Assembly: GCA_002682825.1 (NCBI GenBank)
Contig: NOKP01000003.1
Coordinates: 3,162,001-3,226,000, forward strand
Source of the DNA: Neonectria sp. B-13
Lineage: Eukaryota; Ascomycota; Sordariomycetes; Hypocreales; Nectriaceae
DNA: 64,000 nt
Direction of reading: 5' to 3'
The notes beneath the pieces are model-generated. The model saw nothing but the letters and a program-made list of their open reading frames with translations. It made no database searches and was not told the origin of the DNA. Every line of letters begins with the position of its first letter. Position 1 is the first letter of the stretch. Shown in pieces: positions 9,185-21,043 of the stretch. The position numbers and the translations under genes were made by a program.

Positions 9185-11759
9185 GGCGAGCGAAGGCAAC
9201 GTGCCGGGTGAGGGACGGGGGAGACGGGGGCGCTGCAGGCCCTCGCTCCAGCGCCTTAGTGTTGTGGCCGTTTTTTTCGTCTTCGGCGAGATGAAGCAGC
9301 GAGGTAGCGAAGGGGCACGAGGTTGCGGAGGTGCGAGGTTGGACCGTTTGCGGCGATGGGAGGAGAGGGAGCGAGGAGTGGCAGACGCGGCGGCGGCGAT
9401 GCAGGGAAACGCCAGGGAAGCGACCTCGCTGATCCGGGGCAAAGGGACGCGGGAGGGAGGAGAAAGGAACCCCGAGCCCGAGCTGGGAGCTTTAAGGAGC
9501 AGGAGGTGGCAGAATAGATAGGTAATGGAATCGGCGGGAAGAGGGGGAGACTGGGAGACGAGAAGGGCCGTATGCACAGTACGATACTACGACGAACCTG
9601 AGGTACGGCCGTGAGAAGTACCGGTCGACTCACTTCGCCGTTGTTACAAGTCACTGTTTGCGTTCCCCTTCTTTCTTTTCTCTCCTTCCTTCTCTCTCTT
9701 ACTGAGAAGCTGAGCTCAGTCAAGCTGCCATGCCATTCTCTCTGCCCCCAGTCCCACTCTCCGGTACCTCGGACAGACGGGCCATCGACAACGACGCGCC
9801 ATTGGCTGGATTCCACGTTTTGGCCTGGGGCTTCGGCCGAGGTGGGCGGAAGGTGGGTGGGTGGTGGGCTCCAGGCCGGACCAAGGGCACACGGCATGGG
9901 CCAGCAGCTGCCACGGATGGCGCTAGATGGCATCAATTTACTGTAACGGGGCATCCGCCTTACGGAAGTTCGCCGTTGTAAAAAGCGCGGTGTGTGTGTG
10001 TGAGCAGATAGAGCCTCGGCGGAACTGTGGCGGGCCATATCGTGACAATGCACTTGTCTTGCAAAGAAAAAAATATGCAAAAAAGTGGTCACGCACGCAA
10101 CCATCAAACCCTGGCTGGCCCCCCGAGAAACGACATGGGATCATCGATGGACTCGGCCAAGTCGGGGTACCTAACCTTTTTGTCTTCCGGGGAGGGTGCC
10201 CTTCTCGCATCGGCGCGGGAAGCAGAGAGCGGGGAAGGCTGGGCGCGCTGCGATTGGACGGGGCCGATTCTGGCTTTCAGTGGACGAGGGTTGGGTCTCA
10301 GTGGGCTCTCAGTGGGCTCGCTCAGCGGTCGCCGGTGATAGTGACATCTTGTGGGCTGATACTCGACCACAACGGGCCTTTTCTGTTTTTCTCCAGCTCC
10401 TTGTCTCTCTCTCTCGCTCTCCTTTCTTCGTCTCTGGGTCCGGCCCCTTTCTGTGATGCCGTTGTCACTGCTGTCGCTCTGTTCTCTCTTCATCTCGGCT
10501 CCGATACCGCGAAAACAGGTGCTGGGAGGGCAGCAAAGCGCATGTCCGCCGCCGTTGTGGAGCGAGCCGCAGAGACAATGCATCACGCCTCCGTCACATT
10601 CAGGACAATTCCATTAGCATGTACTGTCTGTACCTCACTCACTCACTGTGCTCGTAGCAAGGTTCCACCTAAGTGGTACCGGAGCATCTCCACCGCCATT
10701 CGGCTCAGCTCAAGTGTGGCGGTGGCGGGTAATGGCTCAGCCGCGTTGAGAAGCCTTTTGCAGGAGACGCAAGGTGGAGGACGCGATGGGCGACGACGAC
10801 AACGACGACGACGCCGACGACGACTCGGCTTCGACTCGACTCCAGTTGATCGATATTGTCATTGTCGCTGCCACCACAGTCCACTTACCTCTTGATGCCT
10901 TCCTCGTGAAACAAACAGGACTCGCTTCCCTTTTTATACCGGCGGTTTATAGGGATTCCAAGTCCCAACCCCCAGTCTCTCCCCCATCATGTCCCCCAAT
11001 TCATCCCACCCCGCAATTCGGACTCCCGCCATGAATCTCCCACCAAAGATCATCGTCGACGTCTGCTCGTCCACCCACCCGTCCACCCGTCCACTCGTTC
11101 CCCTCGTTAGCAGTGCTTCTCTTATTCGCACATCTATCGCATCCAACTCGGCGGACAACCACCGAAAACTGCCCCCACTGTCCACATCTCACACATGCGC
11201 AGGAGGCTCCAACCAGCTCGCTTCGATACCCGGTCCCGTCCATCAATTCAAAACAACAACAACATCATCAAACAATTGTTCGGATTTCGTTCCTTTCTGG
11301 CAATGACCGAGATGCCGGCAGTTACAGCGCCGCCCCCGACTACCATGTGATTATTACTCCGCCTCAGAACCCCGGATCCTTCAAACCGGGACTCTTTAGC
11401 CCCTCGCCGATCCAGGTGGAGACCGGTCCGGTTGAATATGTTCCATCCAAACTCAGTAGCTTCGGGGTATCTGCCCCCGATGAGGTTCTAGACGGCAATG
11501 CCGGCCCAGATTCACCCCCACACTCGCCCATTGGGACGCCTCTCATAGCCACTTGGCCATGATCACGAGGAGATTAATACCTGCCAGCGCGGTCGTCGTG
11601 GATTCTTTCATCTTGTCCTTTATTCTACGATCCTGGCTTCTCTTGTTAACCCAGCCATTCCCTCCCACAACCCTCTCACGATCCCTCGACTCTCCGGTCT
11701 CCCAACCTCACTTTGTCGTCTGCATCAATCCCCCCCAAACAACAGGATAGACCCTCACA
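9185..11759. other. Long divergent promoter region between regulator and LRA3
   Basis: About 2.6 kb between the start codons of the Zn2Cys6 gene and LRA3. It contains strong pyrimidine tracts on the plus strand (about 9660-9710 and 10380-10445), a GAC/GACGAC-rich trinucleotide tract (about 10788-10832) and AT-containing blocks such as tttttatacc near 10930. A 322-codon open frame at 9927-10895 has no family features and very skewed composition; I treat it as chance. The stretch probably holds long 5' leaders and the shared control region of both genes. Confidence 0.55.
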
Positions 11760-13495
11760 ATGGCTTCTGTCAGAGACTTCCCGAAGATCAAGGCCATTAG
11801 GTCCTTCGTCATCGGCGGCGTCGGATCAGGTACGTCAGCTCTCCGCCCTGGTCTTGAATGCTTCGCGACAGAGGAATTCGTCCACTACCAAAGAGAATGC
11901 GACCGCTGACTCCAGCCTAGGTGGCGATTATCACAATGTCAAGGGTGGCCATTGGTACGTCTCCAATCCCTCCAATTCTTAAGGACTCGTTCTATGATGG
12001 TTCAAGACTGACCCGAATCCTACAGGCTCATTGACAGCGACATCTCGACGCCCTGCTCAAAATGGGATCAGTACAAGAAATCCCGAACCAGCTGGGGCAT
12101 CAACGTCCTCGGATCCTTCCTGGTAGAGATTGAGGGCACCGATGGCACTGTTGGCTTTGCTACTGGTTTTGGAGGTGAGCACCGGCCCTACGAAGACAAA
12201 TCTTCGTCAATACAATCCCCGTCATGACAATCCCCGCCATGATATTCCCCTTCATGATCTCCCCATGACAATCCCTCTCACGACAATCCCCTCATGAGAT
12301 CGGCACAATGCCACCACCAACGGCCCCCATTTATCCCCGTGGGGGTAATACAGACCATGAACTGACAACTCTGTTCCCAGGTCCTCCCGCCTGCTGGCTC
12401 GTCCACCAGCACTTCGAGCGATTCCTGCTGGGAGCCGACCCCCGCAACACCAACCTGCTCTTCGAGCAGATGTACCGGGCCTCCATGTTCTATGGTCGCA
12501 AGGGCCTCGCCACGGCCGTCATCTCCGTCATCGATCTGGCCCTCTGGGATCTCCTGGGCAAGGTCCGCAACGAGCCCGTCTACCGCCTCATCGGCGGCGC
12601 CACCAAGGAGCGCCTCGACTTCTACTGCACCGGCCCCGAGCCCACAGCCGCCAAGGAGATGGGCTTCTGGGGAGGCAAGGTGCCGCTGCCCTTCTGCCCA
12701 GATGATGGTCAGGAGGGTCTCCGCAAGAACGTCGAATTCCTGCGCAAGCACCGTGAGGCCGTTGGACCCGACTTCCCCCTGATGGTCGACTGCTACATGA
12801 GCCTGAACGTGCCTTACACCATTGAGATCGTCAAGGCTACTCTCGACCTCAACATCAACTGGTGGGAGGAGTGCTTGTCCCCCGACGACACGGACGGCTT
12901 CGAGCAAATCAAGCGCGCCCACCCTACCGTCAAGTTCACTACGGGCGAGCACGAGTACTCGCGCTACGGCTTCCGCAAGCTTATCGAGGGTCGCAACCTC
13001 GACATCATCCAGCCCGACGTCATGTGGCTCGGCGGCCTGACGGAGCTGCTGAGGGTGTCGGCCATGGCGGCCGCGTATGACATCCCCGTGGTGCCGCACG
13101 CCAGCGGACCTTACAGCTACCACTTTGTCATCTCCCAACCCAACACGCCCTTCCAAGAGTACCTCGCCAACTCGCCCGACGGCAAGAGCGTGCTGCCCGT
13201 CTTTGGCGACCTGTTCATCGACGAGCCCATCCCCGTCAATGGCTTCCTGACGGCAGCCGACCTCGACAAGCCCGGTTTCGGCCTGACCATCAACCCGGCT
13301 GCCCGTTCCAAGCTGATTTCCAGCGACTATCTGTTCAAGATTCCCGCGATACCGACTCTGGCGCCCCCGAGCCCTCCTAACGAGAGCGAGGAGACCACCA
13401 AGGAGGCCGTCGAGGAGCCTACCAAGTCCAACGGAGTGGTTGAGCAGCTTGCGGCCAAGGTCGAGAGCCTCACCACCTCAGAAACTACCGCCTAA
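11760..13495 (+). CDS. LRA3: L-rhamnonate dehydratase (enolase superfamily)
   Basis: Predicted 455-residue enzyme that removes water from L-rhamnonate to give 2-keto-3-deoxy-L-rhamnonate in the non-phosphorylated L-rhamnose pathway (cytosol). There are four exons: 11760-11829, 11921-11954 (34 nt), 12026-12174 and 12381-13495, all closing in frame. The sequence follows bacterial RhmD closely. It has metal ligands in VDCYMSLN (Asp), WWEECLSPDD (Glu) and TTGEHEY (Glu), and the catalytic His in VVPHASGPYSYH. FWGGKVPLPFCP and IIQPDVMWLGG are further family marks. The first 50 residues match the family start (RSFVIGGVGSGGDYHNVKGG). After the catalytic barrel there is a Glu/Thr-rich tail of about 45 residues, longer than in bacterial relatives. 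It shares a divergent promoter region with the regulator and lies upstream of LRA1. Confidence 0.9.
12212..12296 (+). repeat. Minisatellite inside LRA3 intron 3
   Basis: About six imperfect copies of a 15-bp unit (consensus acaatccccgtcatg) fill the middle of the third LRA3 intron (12175-12380). This explains why that intron is 206 bp while the other two are 91 and 71 bp. Splice signals GTGAGC and TTCCCAG lie outside the repeat. Confidence 0.8.
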
Positions 13496-15058
13496 GACGT
13501 TCCAGCTACATGCTGGGGTTTATGCTGGGGTTTAAGGCTGAGCCTTACCTGGCTGCGTGGATTCTATTTGCGTAGAGGATGAGACAAAGAAACGATGATT
13601 TTGAGTACTGCATTATAAAGGCATGATTGGGGTTGGATGTCAGGGTCGGGGTCATTGACAAGGCCCGTCCACGGATTAGTGGACAACGGATTTCCTTGAT
13701 CGGATCTTTTGGCATGGATATATCTTGGATGTGTCCCGTTTTGGGTAGTTTTTACCATTCACGTTATGTATGACCTCATGTAGACGAACCGCAACAAGAG
13801 AACAAGTATGAATGATTCCACTGCGCCCGGGAATGAGGATGTGAGGAGATTGGCAATGTTTGTAAAAAGAAACCAAAAAGAATAAAGAGTCCGACTAAGC
13901 AGAATTAAACATGTTCCCCATAATTCACTGCTGTATCTTGTCGTCGCTAGGACCCACGATCGTGGGCCACCCACGCGGGCGGTTTCGTGGGTGCACACCC
14001 CCCTTACGCACCCTTGCCCTTGCCCGCCGTGTGACTGTGGGGATAGACGCGACGGTCAGAACATCGTGAGTTTTTTATTTTTAAGAGGGTTGCTGTGGAG
14101 GAGACGGACCGCCTGCAAACGGTGACCGTCACGCCACCCCCAGCGCTTTTAGATACCCCCCTCACCCAAACCTCACGATACCTGGCTGCAAAGCAACGTC
14201 CACCTGGTCCGAGCGACGACGGTTCGCATCTGGTTTTGTGGGAACACAGGCAGGGAAGAATCGAGGCAGTGGCACGATCCAATCCAGGGTCCTCGGAATC
14301 TGGCAGCATCAAATCTGGCAGCTCTGTATCTTCGGCTGTTTTGCATCTTTCAGATTTTAACCGGGATGCCAAGAAACCGCCCAACTTGATTAGATCTAGC
14401 ATATGTCCGGAGCAAACGAGATGCCCTTTTTGCTTGGTGGCATTTCGCCATTTTCCTCCCCCCGCGCCGGCACCTCGCGATAAAGCACCCCGAGATGGGC
14501 GGCCGAGAGAGACCCCGCGAGGCTTCGACGCGGGGCCGGACTGGCACACGGCACATGGCGAATTCTCGTGGGTGGGCGTGATTACTTTTTGCTTTGTCTC
14601 AGATTGCCACCATTCCGCTGGTGAGAGTCTTTTCCCCCGCCTCTATGTGCGTAGCTTGGGAGCTTGTTGGGGGCATATTTGAGTCTTGACTCGGGATACT
14701 TAACAAGAGGCATAGTCTTGGCTGTCTCGCGAAGAGAGGCTCTACAACTCCAACTTCAACTCCAACTTTCCCTCCATCGTGAACCGCCACTCACCTTCGT
14801 CCTCTCCTCTCCACTCCCACTCTCGCTCCAATCCACATATCCCGATCTGTCGCATTCCGGCCGCCTTTCGGACCTTCAATCCACCGACATACCCGTTCGC
14901 TGCATCTTAGACCACGACCGAACCCCTCTCCACGACTCGGCCGCCCTAGATTAAAACCTTCACGTTGTACAGCAGGGGATTGCAGAGAGAACGAGGAACA
15001 TAAATCACAACGCACACAGTCACACAGTAGCGCACCTCAAAGCACAACCGTCCTCATC
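13496..15058. other. Intergenic region between LRA3 and LRA1
   Basis: About 1.56 kb carrying the 3' end of LRA3 and the promoter and leader of LRA1. A 181-195 codon open frame pair at 14004-14682 overlaps on both strands and lacks family features, so I do not call it. A repeated CAACTC-type leader motif is seen at about 14743-14770. Confidence 0.5.
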
Positions 15059-15877
15059 ATGGCTCGGTTAACAGGTCTCCTCGCCAACAAGAGCGCCATC
15101 ATCACCGGCGGCACCACCGGCATCGGCCGCGCCATCTGCCTCGAGTTCCTGCGGCAGGGCGCCGACGTCGTCGTCAACCACCTCGGCCTCGAGCGCGACC
15201 GGAAGCACATGGACTCGCTCTTCGCTGAGGCTGCTGCTTTGCGCAAGGAGGTGCCGACGGCCGGCCGCCTCGAGCACCAGGAGGGCGACGTCCGCGACCC
15301 GGAAACGGCGGCCAAGCTGGTAGCCCACGCCGTCGAGCACTCGACCTCCAAGCGGCTGGATGTGTGCGTGTCCAACGCCGGCGTCTGCACCTTCGCCGAC
15401 TTCCTGACGCTGTCGCCGGACCTGCTGCAGACCACGGTGCGCACCAACCTCGACGGCGCCTTCTACGTGACGCAGGCGGCGGCGCGGCAGATGGCCCTCC
15501 ACCAGACACCCAAGGGCGGCAGCATCATCGGGGTGTCGTCCATCTCGGCGCTGGTGGGCGGCGCGCAGCAGACGCACTACACGCCGACCAAGGCGGGCGT
15601 GCTGAGCCTGATGCAGAGCACCGCCGTGGCGCTGGGCGAGCACAAGATCCGGTGCAACGCCCTGCTGCCTGGCACCATCCGCACGCAGCTCAACGACGCC
15701 GACCTGGCCGACGATACGAAGCGCAAGTACATGGAGGGCCGAATCCCCCTGGGGCGGACGGGCGAGCCGGCCGACATGGCAGGGCCGGCCGTGTTCCTGG
15801 CGTGTGAGGAGTTGAGCGGATACGTGACGGGCGCGCAGCTGCTGGTAGATGGCGGTCTGTTTGTCAATCTTCAGTGA
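15059..15877 (+). CDS. LRA1: Short-chain dehydrogenase, probable L-rhamnose-1-dehydrogenase
   Basis: Single-exon, 272-residue classical SDR. The cofactor motif is TGGTTGIG near residue 17, the NAG motif is SNAGVCTF, the catalytic serine lies in GVSSISA, and the Tyr-Lys pair is in YTPTKAG. The C-terminal half has NALLPGTIRTQL and a typical GAQLLVDGG end. Size and motifs fit fungal L-rhamnose-1-dehydrogenases, which oxidise L-rhamnose to L-rhamnono-lactone, the first pathway step. SDR sequences alone rarely fix the substrate. The assignment rests mainly on position: LRA3 lies 1.6 kb upstream on the same strand and a Zn2Cys6 regulator lies beyond it. Another sugar or polyol dehydrogenase remains possible. 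The start codon follows an adenine/cytosine-rich leader and no upstream in-frame ATG fits better. Confidence 0.82.
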   Translation: MARLTGLLANKSAIITGGTTGIGRAICLEFLRQGADVVVNHLGLERDRKHMDSLFAEAAALRKEVPTAGRLEHQEGDVRDPETAAKLVAHAVEHSTSKRLDVCVSNAGVCTFADFLTLSPDLLQTTVRTNLDGAFYVTQAAARQMALHQTPKGGSIIGVSSISALVGGAQQTHYTPTKAGVLSLMQSTAVALGEHKIRCNALLPGTIRTQLNDADLADDTKRKYMEGRIPLGRTGEPADMAGPAVFLACEELSGYVTGAQLLVDGGLFVNLQ

Positions 15878-18800
15878 GAAATGACGGAGAGAGAGCGAGG
15901 GACGGGGTTGTGGTGAGGCCTCATGGGAGAGGTCTCGAGGTGCTGATGGATGCATGCATCCAGATTAGCCTGGACGAATTGGCGACGGGCAGACGCAGAC
16001 TGACAAGCAAGCGAGGTTGTTGGGCTTGACCGCCTGACAGCCACCATCTGTCGCTACCATGGAACAATGGAACCACGGAACCAAGAGATGGGTTTCGGGG
16101 GATTTGTCTCATGGCCACATGTCAAAGACGGTCGATCGCCCTCCCGAATCTGAATCTGATGGAGGGATGGCATCTTACTCAAGGGGTTGCATTCGCGACA
16201 GGAAACACCGAAACAACCACACACAGAAATGCCCTCGCGGATCGGGAGAGAGATCAGAGCGCACAACTGCCGGTATTGCCAGGGCTGGGCAACGACGATC
16301 TCGTCCATCGATGTTGTCACTGTCTTCCCCGTCAATCTTTTCCTCCATCCGAGGATGCCAAGGCAAGTCTATTCCGATTCATGACTCCTGGAGGCCTTTG
16401 TTGGAGGGGCGGGAGGAGGGAAGTTTGTCCGAGGAGCACACATCTGCCAGAGCAAGTACACTGGCCCCTTACTTACGCTTCCGAGGTGTCTCTCATTCAG
16501 TGTGAGTGGACTTGTGCGAGGTAGCTTTGTTTTTGAGGTCGGAGGAGACAAGGATACAGGACGGAGATGACGGTGAAGTGCACATATTCGCTCAGGGAGC
16601 CCGCTAGACTATTGCCAAACGTAAACTGTACAAATACATCAAGACACGTTCCAAGGCCGACGTGGTCTAGAATCAAAGACCATCCATCTTCAAAATTCAA
16701 CACCCGCATCAAGCGCGATTGGAGCCTGTGCAGAGTGGTAACAGTAACAGTCGTTGGATCCTTCGCTCGACGCCTCGACGGTCTGGACTGGGACGTGCCA
16801 TGCAACAGATATACGGCATGGCGTCGCGCGGCACCACACCGTAATGGAGGTTAATGCCGCCCCCTCCCCCGCCGACAAAGACAGGACAGGGATATCTGGC
16901 ATCTGGCTTCGTTCGTTCCTAGGATGCCATGTCCATCGAGAATAGAGACCGCGCGCAGGCGCCGGGGTGGAGGAACGGCATTGTCAGAGAGGCTTCGCCA
17001 CAGGGCCAATGGGGCGAGTCATTGGGTTCCGTGAGTAAGCGATCACGGGCAGAGACCGAGCGGTAGTAGACGGTAGGGTACGGTACGTAGCGCGCACATG
17101 TTTCGAGATCCTGTCAAGAGGGCGGAGCTGGGCTGACTTGGGATCGAGCTGAGATAGGAGCCCGCTGATGGACAGGGAAAACTGCCTGTTTGTCTGTTTG
17201 CTTGTCTGCCTATGCGTCTCCTTGCTTTGCGGCATTAGAAGTAGCCTCCCGTTTTGCACGAGGTGGTACGTCGAATCCCTTCCGGTTTAGGCGTGCGGTG
17301 CAGAAAAGGATAATTTAGATATCAGGGACCAAAACATGGCTTATGCGTCTCGGAATCTATCCCAACGTCATTATCTCGATATCTACAAAATGCCGACTCT
17401 GACAGGCACGGCACGCTTCTCACGTAAACCCCCACCACCCACAAGCTGAACGGTACTACCTACCGACAGGACTTTGCGAGTTCGGGCCTGCTCACCGTAC
17501 CTGGCGGCCACCGTACTTTGTAACTTTGGCACCGTCAGCGCTGCTGCACTGTGCCCTCGTACTTTGCAATCAGTCGCCGATAGCGCGTACACCGCGGCGC
17601 CCCGAATGTTCCCGGACGCACAAAGGCCCAAGACGCCCGTGGGCGGGGCCGGTCGGCGCGGCTGATAGGTGTAGGGCTTTCGGACCGGCGGGCGGGGACA
17701 TGGTTGCGGGGCGGCCTTGACGTCAGAGTGGATGCCGCCGTGTTTCTCTTTTGCCTTGGTTCTCTGGACGCTTTTCCTGCGGCCTTTGCGTCGTGCAGCT
17801 CTTGCAGAACGTCCCTGATCCGCGGTTGGTGCTGGTTGGAGAAGGCTGGGGCCGGACCCCGTTTTCACCGTCTCCAGAACGACTGGGACGGCAGGCACTG
17901 GACGACCGTATCTTGGTCGGAGGCACGACTGTATCTCTGTTGGTTGCACGGTGTGGTGGAGCTTCTGTCCCCCCTCCCTCCGGCTTCCCTACCGTCTGTA
18001 CGATCCCTGACGGTGCGTCGGTTTGGTTTGGTTTCGAGTCCCCCTCACGGTCACCGTCCCTTGTGCCCTGTAAGCCTGTAAGCTCTTCAGGGCGTCCAGA
18101 CGGGCGATGAGGGCCCGACGCGGCGGCGTGATTGGCGCCGAACCACGCGCTGAGCCTCAGGGTCCACACCCGCTGTGCAGCACATGGCGAGAGCCCCTGC
18201 GGACCGACAAGGGACTACGTGGTTTGTGGTGAACTGTTACAATCGCACAGCGTAGGCGGCAGAGGAACCCACGGCCTGCCCAAACGAACTTGGTCCGACC
18301 GCCATGACATCGGCCGGGGCACTTACTGACAGGCCAGGGGCGCTGAGTGGACGACGGCGGTTCCTTTTGCTGGGTTGCTGGGGGTTTCTCCTCTCTGGGG
18401 CCCCGAAAAGTGATGTACATGGGTCCCCACTTGGCAGCACTGGGCGTTGTCCGTCAAGTTTACAAAAGAACATGGCCGCTGTATCGACGTCACAGAGGTA
18501 CATTTCGACTAGGCAGGGCAGAAGGGCTGGGCGCCAATGCCAACGCCAGGGGGCTGAGGGAGAGTGAAGGGGTCTGTGGATGGATGGATGGATGGATGGA
18601 TGGATGGATGGATAGATAGAATAGATGGAGGGACGGTTGGAGGGACGGTTGGAGCATGGTTGGTGAGCCTCCTCCTCCTCCTCCTTACTGCTGGTGCGGC
18701 GGCGGCGGCGTCTGTCGAAATAATTGACCGCCCCTGCCGCCGTCACCCGTGTTTGACGGAGGTTGCACCACGGCGCCTGGTACCGGATACCCGTTCCTGG

Positions 18801-19610
18801 CAGAGTTTCAGTGAAGGTTGTTTGCGTGTGGCAAGTCTCTGGTACCCGAGATGGCCGCCGGGCGAGGTACCAGCTGCCGGTCTGTGCTGTGTCGAAGAAA
18901 AGAAAACGACTCCTTTGTCATTCCCTATCAACCACCATCCAACGACCTCGTCCCGACTTATCGAGCCCTTACCTCATACCCTCGAACGGGCTTTCACGCA
19001 GTACAGTACAACCCACACGGGCAGAAGGCCAAAACCACAAGAATCCGCTGTGGAACCCCCGGTGGATAAGGGGGAAAACTCGCCCTCGCCACGGTTCCAG
19101 GCTATGACTCGGATTGGAAGAGGGTTGGAGGGTCCCGCTTTCTCATGGGTTATCCGTACTCCAAGCATTGCCCATGGTGGATTATGTGACGGAGGAATAG
19201 GATGAGGAACAGACATGACGGCGTACAAACCCACAATTTTACCCTCATCGTCTGGGGAGGGCTCCGCCTCTTGCTTGTTTGACGTACGCGTAGATGTACC
19301 CTCAGGAGTCGGGGCAGTAGACCATTGAGATGGGCCCAAATCTATAAAGGCCCTGATATCTGCCACCGTTCTTGACGGTAGTAGCCTCACTCACACATCA
19401 ACTCTCCATTCCTCTATCCATCCATCACTACTACCACCCATACAAACCACTTCACCCAAAGACAAACAACACTTTGTCTTGCCCTCCTGATATCCTTATC
19501 GCCAGCCTCATCTCATCAAACCTTCGTGTGCCCATCTTGAGCGCGCGCTTGGAGCCGGACTCCCTCAATTCATCTTCCCCGATATCACCACACAAACCTC
19601 TTCGCCCAGC
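15878..19610. other. 3.7-kb region without a convincing gene
   Basis: Both strands were read. Open frames reach about 210 codons (18564-19205, 17383-17949) but are low in complexity, lack domain features and often overlap on opposite strands. The last 250 bases before 19611 (pyrimidine- and CAT-rich) look like the leader and promoter of the next gene. No tRNA or mobile element was recognised. Confidence 0.5.
18577..18612 (+). repeat. (TGGA)9 microsatellite
   Basis: Nine exact tandem TGGA units, followed by two TAGA units. Confidence 0.95.
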
Positions 19611-21043
19611 ATGGCTCAGACCAGCTTCTTCCAGGACAACATGAGCGACTCCGCGTCCTCTGTCCCCAGCTCCCCCGAGCTCGCCTCCAGCAGCTCTAGC
19701 GCCAGCATCTCCAGCCTTCAGTCGCTGGCCTCGCCCATCTCGTCTCCCGCCGACCAGCTCGTGGCCGACGAGTTCGTCTTTGCCTTTGACATTGACGGCG
19801 TGCTTGTCCGCGGCGGTCGCGCCATCCCTGAGGCCATTGAGGCCATGAAGGTCCTGAACGGCGAGAACGAGTTCGGCATCAAGGTGTAAGTTACCATTCC
19901 CCATCTTCTGCCCCAGGCGTTCCTGGCGTTCCTGGTCCACCAAAACCCCGGATTTTATTCTGGGGCGGTCCACAAAACAAAGAAACATCGTGACTTCATA
20001 TCTCCTTCCATGTACAAATATGAAACGGCCCACTAACACCGTCTTCTCCCCATAGGCCTCACATCTTCCTCACCAACGGCGGTGGAAAGACCGAGGAGGA
20101 ACGCTGCGGCGACCTCTCCAAGCAGCTCCTCTGCGACATCAAGCCCGGCCAGTTCATCTGTGGCCACACGCCCATGCGCGAGATGGCCGAGAAGTACGGC
20201 ACCGTGCTGGTCGTTGGCGGCGAGGGCGAGACATGCCGCCTGGTTGCCGAGGGCTACGGCTTCAAGGACGTTGTGACTCCTGGCGACATCATCAAGCACG
20301 ATGCTGCCACTACTCCCTTCCGCAAGTTGACGGCCGAGGAGCATGCCAACTCGCGCGAGCGTGACTTCAACGATGTCACCATCGACGCCGTCTTCGTCTT
20401 CGCCGACTCGCGTGACTGGGCTGGTGATATCCAGATCATGCTCGACCTGGCCATGTCCAAGGGTGGCCGTCTGGGCACCCGCAGCGAGACCTTCGACGAC
20501 GGACCTCCCTTCTACTTCTCCCACAACGACGTTGTCTGGTCCGCCGCCCACGAGCACGTGCGCCTCGGCATGGGCGCTCTCCGCCGCATGTTCGAGGTTA
20601 CCTTCAAGGACCTGACCAACGGCGCCGGCGTGCTCAACACCCACGCCTTCGGCAAGCCGCAGGTGTCGACCTTCGAGTTCGCCTCGCGCCTGATGGGCCA
20701 GTGGCGCAACGCCGAGCACGGTCTCGTCGCGCCCCCTTCGACGGTATACTTCGTTGGCGACACGCCCGAGAGTGACATTCGCGGCACCAACGCCGTCAAC
20801 AAGAAGGCCGACAACGACTGGTACAGCATCCTCGTCGAGACGGGTGTCTACCAGGAGGGCACTGAGCCTGCCTATAAGCCCCGTGTCACCGTGGTCAACG
20901 TCCTCGACGCTGTCAACCACGGCATCCGCCGCGAGATGGCCAAGAAGGCTGCCGCTATCCACACCCGTAAGACCGACGTCCTGGCTGAGTCCGTCTGCAA
21001 CAACGGCGCTACCATTGTGGACATGGATGGCCTTACCATCTAA
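19611..21043 (+). CDS. HAD-superfamily protein of the CECR5 / class IIA type
   Basis: Predicted 420 residues from two exons (19611-19885 and 20056-21043; intron 170 bp, GTAAGT to CATAG), in frame. The first 55 residues are Ser-rich and disordered. The HAD motif I is FAFDIDGVLVRGG, with the usual Asp-X-Asp. LTNGGGKTEEER is the class IIA motif II region and VYFVGDTPESDIRGTNAVN is the metal-binding motif IV. A large cap lies between them. Family members related to human CECR5/HDHD5 and yeast YKR070W are mitochondrion-associated with unclear substrates; glycerol-phosphate phosphatase-type activity has been suggested for the wider class. The N-terminus here is not clearly a targeting peptide. It stands alone between gene-poor stretches. 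Confidence 0.85.

Noticed and set aside
9927..10895. 322-codon open frame, plus strand, between the regulator and LRA3
   Set aside because: Contains Ser/Leu and Arg runs from pyrimidine and GAC repeats, lacks family features and sits in a promoter region.
17383..17949. 188-codon minus-strand frame in the 16-19 kb gap
   Set aside because: Pro/Arg-rich, featureless and overlapped by frames on the other strand; no convincing start context.
18564..19205. 213-codon frame starting in the (TGGA)n microsatellite
   Set aside because: Its beginning is translated repeat and the rest is low complexity without domain features.
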